Of a DNA stretch of 64,000 bases, positions 47,148 through 55,243 are shown one piece after another. The DNA comes from Pseudomonadota bacterium (GTDB lineage: Bacteria; Pseudomonadota; Gammaproteobacteria; Steroidobacterales; Steroidobacteraceae). Location of the stretch: the NCBI GenBank assembly GCA_018241425.1, contig JAFEDU010000001.1, positions 1,054,001 through 1,118,000 on the forward strand, in the 5' to 3' direction. The first letter of the stretch is position 1. Every line of letters starts with the position of its first letter. Position numbers and translations under genes: made by a program. The notes beneath the pieces are model-generated. The model had not been told where the DNA came from and ran no database searches. It saw nothing but the letters and a program-made list of their open reading frames with translations.

Positions 47148-47678
47148 ATGCAGGCAGTTCCAGGCTCACCCGACCCGAGGCGCCGCGCGACTGCCGCGCG
47201 CGCGCTGGTCATTGGCGTGATGCTGGGGGCCGCACCGCTCGCGGGCGCAGGTCCCTGCACGCTCAAGGGACTGAGCTGGCTCGCGGGTACCTGGCACGAT
47301 GCCGCCAATCCCGCCGGCGCCGAGGAACGCTGGGCCGTGGCCCCGGGCGGCGTGCTGATGGGCAGCAGCTGGGACTTCCCGCCCGGGGGCAAGGCCGGCT
47401 ACGCGGAAGTGATGACCATACGGCCCGAGGGCGATGCGCTGCAGCTGGTGCTGCGCCACTTCGACGTCGGCCTGCGCGGGGCGTGGGAGGACCGCGACGC
47501 CCCGATGCTGTTCCTGGCGACGCGCTGCGAGGCGGGACTTGCGCTGTTCGAGGGCCTGGGTCCGCGCGCCGGGGAGCGCCTCACCTACGAGCGCAACGCG
47601 CAGGGCCTCAAGATCACCGGCGACTTCCTGCACGACGGAAGGCCGAGCCACGTCGAGTGGCAGATGGTGCGCTCCTAG
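47148..47678 (+). CDS. DUF6265-like exported protein
   Basis: A 176-residue protein with a signal peptide (about residues 1-34) and the beta-sandwich pattern of the DUF6265 group: LSWLAGTWHDA near the N-terminus, VLMGSSWDFPPGGKAGYAEV, then LRHFDVGLRGAWEDRDAPM and a final GRPSHVEWQMVRS. Members are uncharacterised lipocalin-like proteins. I chose the ATG at 47148. The last bases overlap the end of the convergent RND gene. Confidence 0.8.
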   Translation: MQAVPGSPDPRRRATAARALVIGVMLGAAPLAGAGPCTLKGLSWLAGTWHDAANPAGAEERWAVAPGGVLMGSSWDFPPGGKAGYAEVMTIRPEGDALQLVLRHFDVGLRGAWEDRDAPMLFLATRCEAGLALFEGLGPRAGERLTYERNAQGLKITGDFLHDGRPSHVEWQMVRS

Positions 47679-49222
47679 GGGTCCCTGAGCGCCGGGTTGC
47701 GGGTGAGTACCTCACGGAACGCGGCGACCACGGCCGGCAGCGGCTTCGCCACCGGCGGCAGGTCCTGGTAGTTCTGCCAGCCCCCGCCCAGGGCGCGGTA
47801 CAGGGCCGCAAAGTCCTCGCAGGCCAGCACCTGCGACTGCGCATAGGCGTCCTCGATCTGGTACTCGGCGCGCTGCGCGTCCACCACGTTGAGGAAATCC
47901 GTGAGCCCGCGGTCATAGCGCTCGTTGGCGAGCTCGACCGCGCGCCGGCTCGCCGTGAGGGCGCCGGCGAGATCGGTGAGGCTCTGCTGCTGCGCCCGGT
48001 AGGCATCCAGGACCGTGTCGACCTCCTGGACCGCGCCCTGGATGGTCTTCTTGTAGTTGAGGAGCAGGGCGTGCGTCTGGTAGTTCGCCACCTGCAGGCG
48101 CGCATCCAGGGCCCCGAAGTCCAGCAGCGGCCACGCCGCGCCCGGCCCGACCGACCAGATGTGCTGCGACAGGCTCGCCGGGGTCGCGCCCCAGCCCTGG
48201 TGCTCGAAGCCGACCGAGGCGCTCACCGCGACGCTCGGGAACAGATCCGCCGCCGCCACGCCGATCCGGGCCGTCGAGGCGGCGAGTTCGCGCTCGGCCA
48301 CCTGGATGTCGGGGCGCCGACGCAGCAGGTCCACGGGCAGGCCGCTGGCCATCTGTGGCAGCACGATCGGCAGCGCGCCGCGCGGGCTCAGCTCATCCAG
48401 GAGGTCCTCCGGATACTGTCCGAGCAGGGTCGCGAGCGCATACTTCGCGGCCTCGAGCTGGGCATCGAGCGGCGCCACCTGCGCGCGCAGGGTCTCGAGC
48501 TCGCGCTGCGCCAGGGTCACGTCGAGCTCGTTGGTGATCCCGCGCCGGTAGCGCTCTTTCACGATGTCCAGCGACTGGGTGAGTACGTCGATGGCCGAGT
48601 GCAGTACGCCCGAGCGCATCTGCAGGCCGCGCAGGTCGGCGTAGTCGCGCACCACCTGCGCGATGACCGCGACCAGCACCTCGTTGCGGGCCGCGGCCGC
48701 GGCCTGCGCGTCGGCGCGCGCCGCCTCGATCTCGCGGCGGTACTTCCCGAAGAAGTCCAGCTGCCAGGCGGCATCGAACCCCGCCAGCAGGTTCACCTGC
48801 GTCAGTCCGCTACCTGACTCCGCGGACACGAGCGATTGCGAGGCGCGGCCGCGCGCCAGGTCGCTGCCGGTGCCGCGCCCGCCCCCGGCGCTCGCCCCGC
48901 CGAAGGGCAGCAGCGTGGAGAAGCTGCCGATCGCCACCTCGCGCGCAGCCTGCAGCCGCGCGAGCGCAATCCCGATGTCCGGGTTGGCCTTCACCGCCCG
49001 ATCCACGAGGGAGTCGAGCTCGGGGTCGTTGAAGCCGCGCCACCAGGCGGCCAGCTCCACCGGCACGGCCGCAGGCGCAGCGGTGGCCGCGACTGCCGCC
49101 TGCGCGGCGAAGTGATCCGGCAGAGTGGTCCCGGGCGTGCGGTAGCTGGGCCCGACGGCGCAGCCCCCCAGCGCACTCAGCGCCAGGGTGCCGACGATCC
49201 GCATCCAGCGACCCTGCCTCAC
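47675..49222 (-). CDS. RND efflux outer-membrane channel (NodT/OprM family)
   Basis: A 515-residue outer-membrane factor of the NodT group, the exit duct of tripartite efflux pumps. A lipobox (GGC, about residue 21) follows the signal peptide. Two repeated OEP halves are visible, with characteristic TLLGQYPEDLLDEL and TASRRAVELANERYDRG sequences. It forms one operon with the adaptor and the pump, in the order pump-adaptor-channel; the start overlaps the adaptor's stop. Confidence 0.94.
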   Translation of the reverse strand: MRQGRWMRIVGTLALSALGGCAVGPSYRTPGTTLPDHFAAQAAVAATAAPAAVPVELAAWWRGFNDPELDSLVDRAVKANPDIGIALARLQAAREVAIGSFSTLLPFGGASAGGGRGTGSDLARGRASQSLVSAESGSGLTQVNLLAGFDAAWQLDFFGKYRREIEAARADAQAAAAARNEVLVAVIAQVVRDYADLRGLQMRSGVLHSAIDVLTQSLDIVKERYRRGITNELDVTLAQRELETLRAQVAPLDAQLEAAKYALATLLGQYPEDLLDELSPRGALPIVLPQMASGLPVDLLRRRPDIQVAERELAASTARIGVAAADLFPSVAVSASVGFEHQGWGATPASLSQHIWSVGPGAAWPLLDFGALDARLQVANYQTHALLLNYKKTIQGAVQEVDTVLDAYRAQQQSLTDLAGALTASRRAVELANERYDRGLTDFLNVVDAQRAEYQIEDAYAQSQVLACEDFAALYRALGGGWQNYQDLPPVAKPLPAVVAAFREVLTRNPALRDP

Positions 49223-50532
49223 GGGTGGTGCTCCGGGGTGGGCTCGGCGGCCGCGGGGGCGGTCACGCGGACCTTGTCGCCCGCGTTCACCTGGCTGCTG
49301 AGGTTGAGCGCCAGGCGCTCGCCCGGCGCCACGCCAGACCCGAGCTCGACCATGCTGCCGTCGTCGCGGGCGATGCTGACGGGCTGGAAGCGCACGCGGT
49401 CGCCGGCCCCGACGATCGCGACCTCCGGCCCGCTGCTCTTGAACAGGAGCGCCGCAGCGGGCACCTGCACGAGCCCCTTGGGGGCGAGCCCGAAGGACGC
49501 CTTTACGTACAGGCCCGGGACCAGCGCCCCGTCCGGGTTCGCAAGGTCCACCTCGACGCGCATCGTGCGCGCCTGGGCATTGATGGCCTGCGCCGTGCGG
49601 GTGACCTTACCCGCGAAGCTGCGGGCACCGGCGCCCGTGGTGACGACCGTGACGGGGATTGCCCCCGCCATGAGCTCGGTGGCCGCACTCTGCGGCACGT
49701 CCACGAACACGCGCATGGGGTCGTTCTGCGTCATGACGTAGAGCGGGGTCGTGGCCGTCGTGCTGCCGGCGGTGACGAGGTTCCCGATGTCGATGTCGCG
49801 TGCGGTGATCACCCCGTCGAAGGGCGCAGTGACGCGCTTGAAGCGCGTGAGCGCCTGGTATTGCGCGACCTGCGCCTCGTTCAGGGACACCTGGGCGAGG
49901 GCCGCCTTGTACTGGGCGGCGGCGCTGTCGTACTCAGTGCGCTTCTGGTCGCGCTCCTGCTCGGACACCACGCCCTTGGGCGAGTCGCGCCAGCGCTCGT
50001 ACTGCACCTTGGCGAACTCGGACTGCGCCTTGCGCATGCCGACATCCGCCTGGGCACGATCGAGCTGGGCGCGGGCGGCAACCAGCTCCGCATCCAGCTC
50101 CGGGGTATCGATGAGGGCCAGTACGGTGTCCTTCTTCACGTGGTCGCCGATGTCGACGAACCACTTGGCGACATAGCCGTTGACGCGTGCGTAGATGGTG
50201 CTGGTGTACCAGGCGGCCGTCTGCCCGGGCAGCGTGAAGGGCTGCACCGCCGCCACCGGGCGCGCGACGATCACCTCCACGGGGATCGCCGCGGCAGCCG
50301 CATCGCGCGCGGCGGCCGCCAGCGCCCGGTCGTGGAAAAAGCGCTCGATGCGCACGGCGAGGAATCCCACCACCAGCACGATGAGGACGATGCGGGCGGT
50401 GCGCTTCAGGCGCTCGCCGGTGGCCGGGTCGTAGCCGGTCGCCACTGCGTGCGACTCGGTATTGGACACGTCGGCGCCGTAGTCGGTGGGTCGGGTCTTG
50501 TCGTCCATGTCGGGCGGTCCGTCAGGTTCCAT
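49219..50532 (-). CDS. RND efflux periplasmic adaptor (MFP)
   Basis: A 437-residue membrane fusion protein with a cytosolic N-terminus (about 45 residues), a membrane anchor (about residues 45-65), a lipoyl domain with a coiled-coil hairpin (KDTVLALIDTPELDAELVAARAQLDRAQADVG) and a beta-barrel (FKRVTAPFDGVITARDIDIGNLV). Starts at 50538 (TTG), 50532 and 50508 are possible; I give 50532. It overlaps the pump gene and precedes the outer-membrane channel. Confidence 0.92.
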   Translation of the reverse strand: MEPDGPPDMDDKTRPTDYGADVSNTESHAVATGYDPATGERLKRTARIVLIVLVVGFLAVRIERFFHDRALAAAARDAAAAAIPVEVIVARPVAAVQPFTLPGQTAAWYTSTIYARVNGYVAKWFVDIGDHVKKDTVLALIDTPELDAELVAARAQLDRAQADVGMRKAQSEFAKVQYERWRDSPKGVVSEQERDQKRTEYDSAAAQYKAALAQVSLNEAQVAQYQALTRFKRVTAPFDGVITARDIDIGNLVTAGSTTATTPLYVMTQNDPMRVFVDVPQSAATELMAGAIPVTVVTTGAGARSFAGKVTRTAQAINAQARTMRVEVDLANPDGALVPGLYVKASFGLAPKGLVQVPAAALLFKSSGPEVAIVGAGDRVRFQPVSIARDDGSMVELGSGVAPGERLALNLSSQVNAGDKVRVTAPAAAEPTPEHHP

Positions 50533-53500
50533 GGGCAAGGGGCTCCGGCGCCGCGGGCCGGCGCAGCAGCCGGTACATGGTCGGCACGAAGACCAGGGTG
50601 GCGAAGGTCGCGAACAGGAGGCCGCCGATCACGGCGCGCGCGAGCGGCGCATTCTGCTCCCCGCCCTCGCCCACGCCCAGGGCCATCGGGATCATGCCGA
50701 GGATCATGGCACCCGCGGTCATGAGCACCGGGCGCAGGCGGGTGTAGCCGGCGGTCGCGGCCGCCACCAGCGGGGAGTCCCCGGCCGCCATGCGCTGGTT
50801 GGCGAAGGTCACGACCAGGATCGAGTTGGCGGTGGTGAGCCCGATGCACATGAGCGTACCCATGAGGGCCGGCACCGAGAGGTGCGTGCCGGTGAGGAAC
50901 AGCATCCACATCACCCCGCTCAGGGCGAACGGCACCGCGAGCAGCACGATCAGGGGGTCGATCCAGCTCTGGAAGTTGATGACCAGGAACAGGTACACGA
51001 GAAGGATCGCGAGCGCGATGCCGGTGAACAGCCCGGTGTAGCTCTCGCGCATGGTCTCGACCTGGCCGCTCAGGGTGACGCTGATCGCGCGCGCGGCCGG
51101 CGGCCGGTTCGCCTCGAGCACCCGCTCGATGTCCTGCGAGGCGCCGTAGAGATCGCGCCCCTGCACGTTGGCCTGGACGTCGAACACCGGTCGGATGTTG
51201 AGCTGCGAGGTCACCATGGGCACGGTACGGCGGCCGACCTCGGTGAGGTTCATCAGCAGCTGCCCCTGTCCGGAGGCATCCGCGATGCTGACGGGCATCG
51301 TCTTGAGGTCCTGCGCGCTCTGCAGGGTGTAGGTGGGCTGCTGCACGACCAGCGGGTAGCTGACGCCGCTGGCCGGGTCGACCCAGAAGTTGGGGGCGAC
51401 CTGGGCACTGGAATTGGTGGTGACGAGCACGTTGTTGGCGGCCTCGCGCTGGGTCATGCCGACCTGGGTGGCGAGCGCGCGGTCGATGTCGAGCGTCAGG
51501 GCCGGCGCGTCGGGCACCTGGAACACGTGGACGTCCACGATCCCGGGCAGCGCTGCGAGCTTGCGCGTGAGGACCTGTGCGAGCGCGTAGGTTTCGGCCT
51601 GCCTGGCGCCCGAGACGCGCACGTCGATTGGGGCGGGCTGGCCGAAGTTCAGCACCTGGTCGACGATGTCAGCGGGCTGGAAGAAGAACTTCAGGTCCGG
51701 GAACTGCTGCGGCAGGGTCTCCCGCAGGCGCGCGGTGAGCTCGGCGGTCGGGGCGTGGCGCGGCGTCAGCGAGATCAGCACCTCGCCGTCCATCGGGCCC
51801 ACGGTGGCCGAGTCGCTCAGGGCGATGTTGATGCCGCTGTAGGGCAGCCCGATGTTGTCGAGCATGACGGCGATCTCTCCGGGGCCGACCGTGCGGCGGA
51901 TGGCCGCCTCGACCTGCGCGAAGTAGGCCTGGGTCGCCTCGATGCGTGTGCCCGGCGGGGCGCGTACGTGCAGGCGCATCTGCCCGGCATCGACCTCGGG
52001 GAAGAAGTCGCGGCCGAGCTGGGGAAATAGGGTCAGCGACAGCCCCATGAGGACAAGGAACGCCAGCACCGTGGGCCGGGCGTTCGCGACCGCCCAGGAG
52101 AGCATGTTGCGGTAACCCTCGCGCAGGCGCTGAAAGCGCCGCTCGAAGGCGAGGTGTGCGCGGTGGAAGAGCTTCGCGGCCGCGGCTTGCGCCGCCGGGG
52201 CGTGCGCCGCGTGCGCGCCGACCTGTGCCCGCATCAGGTACTTGAACAGCACCGGGACGAGCGTGAACGAGAGCGCGAGGCTCGCCACCAGGGAGACGAT
52301 CACCGACACCGACAGCGGCGAGAACAGGTACTTGGCCGTGCCCTGCAGCAGGAACACCGGCACGAACACGATACAGATGCAGAAGGTCGCGAGCATCGTC
52401 GGGGTGCCCACCTCGCCCGCACCCTCGATGATGGCCATTTCGAGCGGCTCGCCCAGGCCCACGTGCCGCTCGATGTTCTCGATCACCACCGTGCCGTTGT
52501 CCACCAGGATCCCCACCGCGAGCGCGAAGCCCCCGAGCGTCATGGTGTTGAGCGTCTCCCCGCCCACGCCCATGAGGAGCACCGCAGTCACCACCGAGAG
52601 CGGGATGGAGGCGAGGATGATGAGCGTCAGACGCCAGTTGCCCAGGAACATGAGGATCATGAGCGCGGTAAGGCCGGCGGCCATGAGCCCGCCCATGAGC
52701 ACGCTGTCGAGTGCGGCCTTGACGAAGACCGACTGGTCGAACAGCGCCTTGATGGCGACCCCGGCCGGGAGCATGTGGCGGATCTCCGGCAGGGCCGCGC
52801 GGATGCCGTTGATGACCGAGAGCGTCGAGACCCCGCCGGTGCTGCGGATGGTCATCAGTGCGCCCGGAACCCCGTCGACGGCCACCGAGTTGGTCTGCAC
52901 CTGGAAGCCGTCGTGCACGTGGGCCACGTCGCGCAGGAACACGGTGCGGCCGCCGACGCTGCGGATCGGGAAGCCGTTGATGCTGTCCAGCACGTCGGGG
53001 CTGTTGTTCATCGCGAGCAGGTAGTCGCGGCTGCCGAGCTTCACGTCGCCCGCCGGCAGGATGACGTTCTGGCGCTGCAGCGCATCGCTCACGTCGGCCG
53101 GCGAGAGCCCGCGCGCGGTGAGCGCCTCGGCGTTCAGGTCCGCCATGATGACGCGCGGCTTGCCGCCGTACGGATACGGGACCTCCGCGCCGTGCACGAT
53201 GGCGAGCGCGGGGCGGATGATGTTCTGGCCGAGATCGTTAAGCTTGGTGTCGGGGAGCGAGTTGGACGACAGGCTCAGCTGGATGATCGGCACGTCGGTG
53301 GCGCCGTAGCGGATCACCAGCGGCGGGGTGATGTTCGGCGGCATGTACTTCAGCACCACGAGCGAGCTCGAGGCGAGCTGCGCCACCGCGCGCGTCACGT
53401 CCGCCCCCTCGTGGAGGTAGATCTTCTCGACCCCGACGCCCTCGTAGGAAGTCGCCTCGATGCGCGAGATGTCATCGACCAGGGAGGCGAGTTGCCGCTC

Positions 53501-53701
53501 GTGGAGCGTGAGGATGCGGTTCTGCATGTCCTGCGCGCTCATGCCGGCGTAGGTCCACACGACGCTCACCACCGGGATGTCCATGCGCGGGAAGATGTCC
53601 ACCGGCATGCGCAGCGCCTCGCCGACCCCGAGCAGCCCGACCAGGATCAGGGTCGCGACCACGGTGTACGGGCGTCTTAAGACGTAGCGTACGATCGACA
53701 T
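50522..53701 (-). CDS. RND multidrug efflux pump (HAE1-type, AcrB-like)
   Basis: A 1059-residue inner-membrane proton antiporter with 12 helices and two large periplasmic loops. Helix 4 reads GFALAVGILVDNGTVVIENIERH, where the AcrB Asp407-Asp408 pair is Asp-Asn; this occurs in some HAE1 members. A 34-residue insert rich in Ala/His (HAAHAPAAQAAAAKL) lies near residue 490, just before helix 7. It is first in the operon. The substrate range cannot be read from sequence. Confidence 0.94.
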   Translation of the reverse strand: MSIVRYVLRRPYTVVATLILVGLLGVGEALRMPVDIFPRMDIPVVSVVWTYAGMSAQDMQNRILTLHERQLASLVDDISRIEATSYEGVGVEKIYLHEGADVTRAVAQLASSSLVVLKYMPPNITPPLVIRYGATDVPIIQLSLSSNSLPDTKLNDLGQNIIRPALAIVHGAEVPYPYGGKPRVIMADLNAEALTARGLSPADVSDALQRQNVILPAGDVKLGSRDYLLAMNNSPDVLDSINGFPIRSVGGRTVFLRDVAHVHDGFQVQTNSVAVDGVPGALMTIRSTGGVSTLSVINGIRAALPEIRHMLPAGVAIKALFDQSVFVKAALDSVLMGGLMAAGLTALMILMFLGNWRLTLIILASIPLSVVTAVLLMGVGGETLNTMTLGGFALAVGILVDNGTVVIENIERHVGLGEPLEMAIIEGAGEVGTPTMLATFCICIVFVPVFLLQGTAKYLFSPLSVSVIVSLVASLALSFTLVPVLFKYLMRAQVGAHAAHAPAAQAAAAKLFHRAHLAFERRFQRLREGYRNMLSWAVANARPTVLAFLVLMGLSLTLFPQLGRDFFPEVDAGQMRLHVRAPPGTRIEATQAYFAQVEAAIRRTVGPGEIAVMLDNIGLPYSGINIALSDSATVGPMDGEVLISLTPRHAPTAELTARLRETLPQQFPDLKFFFQPADIVDQVLNFGQPAPIDVRVSGARQAETYALAQVLTRKLAALPGIVDVHVFQVPDAPALTLDIDRALATQVGMTQREAANNVLVTTNSSAQVAPNFWVDPASGVSYPLVVQQPTYTLQSAQDLKTMPVSIADASGQGQLLMNLTEVGRRTVPMVTSQLNIRPVFDVQANVQGRDLYGASQDIERVLEANRPPAARAISVTLSGQVETMRESYTGLFTGIALAILLVYLFLVINFQSWIDPLIVLLAVPFALSGVMWMLFLTGTHLSVPALMGTLMCIGLTTANSILVVTFANQRMAAGDSPLVAAATAGYTRLRPVLMTAGAMILGMIPMALGVGEGGEQNAPLARAVIGGLLFATFATLVFVPTMYRLLRRPAAPEPLAHGT

Positions 53702-53937
53702 GGGCGAGGCGCGGGTGCTAGCCGACCGCGCGGGTCAGAAAAGGGGCGGCACGGCACCGTGTGAACCTCACCGCGGCGGGGATGACTGGGGAGTAGCGGT
53801 GACAGGCGGTGCCGGCCGCCCGCGAGCCGGCGAGGAAATGGGGGGACAGTGCGGGTGCTCGTTCCACGGCTGACATTGAACGCCCCGAGCATTAGGCGCC
53901 TCTTAAAGGAAGATTAGGGCGCGTTCATCATTGGCCT

Positions 53938-53985
53938 GACGGCTTTATTATCATTTTTATCAATCATTTATAGTCACACCCGACG
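53938..53985. promoter_or_regulatory. AT-rich divergent promoter region
   Basis: A strikingly AT-rich block in an otherwise GC-rich gap. A plus-strand TATAGT (53969-53974) is a plausible -10 for yggU, and on the minus strand TATAAA and TGATAAA/TGATAAT direct repeats occur, possibly serving the RND operon. The rest of the gap from 53702 to 53937 shows nothing I can interpret. Confidence 0.45.
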
Positions 53986-53996
53986 GAGCAATCGTC

Positions 53997-54218
53997 GTGA
54001 TTCTGCGCATCAAGGTGACCCCCCGGTCCGCGCGCTCGGAGCTCACCCGGGCGAGCGACGGGACATGGACGGCGCGCCTCAGGGCCCCGCCGGTAGACGG
54101 GAAGGCCAACACCGAACTCATCGCCCTGGTCGCCGGGCATTTCGGGTGCCGCAAGTCCCAGGTGACGATCAAGGCAGGGGCTGGAGGGCGGATCAAACTC
54201 GTATCAGTCGCGGCGTAA
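53997..54218 (+). CDS. yggU: DUF167 (YggU) family protein
   Basis: A 73-residue protein of the YggU/DUF167 family, small basic proteins of uncertain function found next to ribosome or division genes. The start ILRIKVTPRSARSEL, the central APPVDGKANTELIALVA and the RKSQVTIKAGAGGRIKLV end are typical. GTG start with GGAG about 8 bases before it. Its 3' end overlaps the end of the next, convergent gene by 15 bases. Confidence 0.9.
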   Translation: MILRIKVTPRSARSELTRASDGTWTARLRAPPVDGKANTELIALVAGHFGCRKSQVTIKAGAGGRIKLVSVAA

Positions 54219-54617
54219 CAGGAGCGACTGCGCCCACTCGATGAGTCCATCCACAGCGGGCCTCGGGTTGTGCACGAAGACGATGACCCGAGGCGCCGCC
54301 TTCCCGGTGCGCCGCAGGAGCCGCGCGCGCACGCGGTTGCCGCACACGATCCCTTCGAATGCGCGACTCAGGGGCGCCTTGAGCTTCGACGCCAGCGTGT
54401 CGACAGTCCTTGCCGGCTGCCGGATCGGTGCCGTCACCGTCACGACCAGGGTGTCGGCATCGCCAAGCCGTTCGCAGAGCGCCGCCTGCACGTTCCTCAC
54501 CAGCCGCTGGGCGACGCGGTCGAACCGCAGTCGCGGCAGACCTGCAAGCGGTGATCCCGGCGGCAGGCGCCCGGCGGTGAGTGCCTTGAGCGCCGCCGGG
54601 TCAGGGTGCGCGCCCAT
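54204..54617 (-). CDS. Hypothetical protein behind YceI gene
   Basis: A 137-residue cytosolic protein, Leu/Arg/Ala-rich, with a mixed alpha/beta profile (DTLVVTVTAPIRQPARTVDTL, then APRVIVFVHNPRPAVDGLIEW near the end). I recognise no family. The ATG at 54617 overlaps the YceI gene's stop (TGATG), so the two are probably co-transcribed and coupled. Confidence 0.6.
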   Translation of the reverse strand: MGAHPDPAALKALTAGRLPPGSPLAGLPRLRFDRVAQRLVRNVQAALCERLGDADTLVVTVTAPIRQPARTVDTLASKLKAPLSRAFEGIVCGNRVRARLLRRTGKAAPRVIVFVHNPRPAVDGLIEWAQSLLLRRD

Positions 54618-55171
54618 CAGTGGCCGCGCAGGCGGATCTGTACAGTGTCGCCGCCCTGGAAGAACCCGTGCGGCAGTCCGAAATCCGAGCGCCGGATCTG
54701 GCCGCGGCCGCGGAAGCGGCAACCGCCGGCCTCCGACCGCGCGGCGGGGCAGTCGATGTCCGAGATCTCGAGCGTCAGGGGCCGCGTGACGCCGTGGAGC
54801 GTGAGCTCGCCCTCGACGCGCGCGCGGTCCGTCCCCTCGCGCGTGATGGCGGTCGAGCGAAAGCTCATGGTCGGAAAGCGCTCAGTGTCGAGCCACGCCG
54901 CCGACCTGAGCTCCCTGTTCCAGTAGCCGCTGTGGCTGTCGATCGAGCTCACTTCGACGGTGACGCGCAGGTCGGCGCCCCCATCCTCGCGCGCGAGCGC
55001 GAAATCCCCCTCCAGGGTGTGGAAGTCCGCCCCGAACAGGCGCAATCCCAGGTGCTGGACCTCAAGCTCGACCTCCGTATTGGAGCCCGACAGATGATGC
55101 GCACCGCCCGGGGCGGCCACCGCCATCGCCGGCACCACGAGCACCAGTCCCCACGCGTTCCAGCCCCGCAC
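54617..55171 (-). CDS. YceI family protein
   Basis: A 184-residue exported protein (signal peptide about residues 1-19) with the YceI lipocalin-like fold that binds polyisoprenoid lipids. Expected stretches include VEVSSIDSHSGYWNRELRS, FPTMSFRSTAI, VEGELTLHGVTRPLTLEI and DFGLPHGF. The TGATG overlap with the next gene is at its 3' end. Lipid binding is established for the family, not shown here. Confidence 0.93.
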   Translation of the reverse strand: MRGWNAWGLVLVVPAMAVAAPGGAHHLSGSNTEVELEVQHLGLRLFGADFHTLEGDFALAREDGGADLRVTVEVSSIDSHSGYWNRELRSAAWLDTERFPTMSFRSTAITREGTDRARVEGELTLHGVTRPLTLEISDIDCPAARSEAGGCRFRGRGQIRRSDFGLPHGFFQGGDTVQIRLRGH

Positions 55172-55243
55172 TACCCGCCTCCTGCGTCCCTCGACGTCCT
55201 TGCGCGCACTCTGACGTGAGTCGCCGCGGACGACCAGTGGGTT

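Noticed and set aside
53938..53985. Fur box before the RND operon
   Set aside because: TGATAAT-like direct repeats occur but not in the palindromic arrangement of a Fur site.
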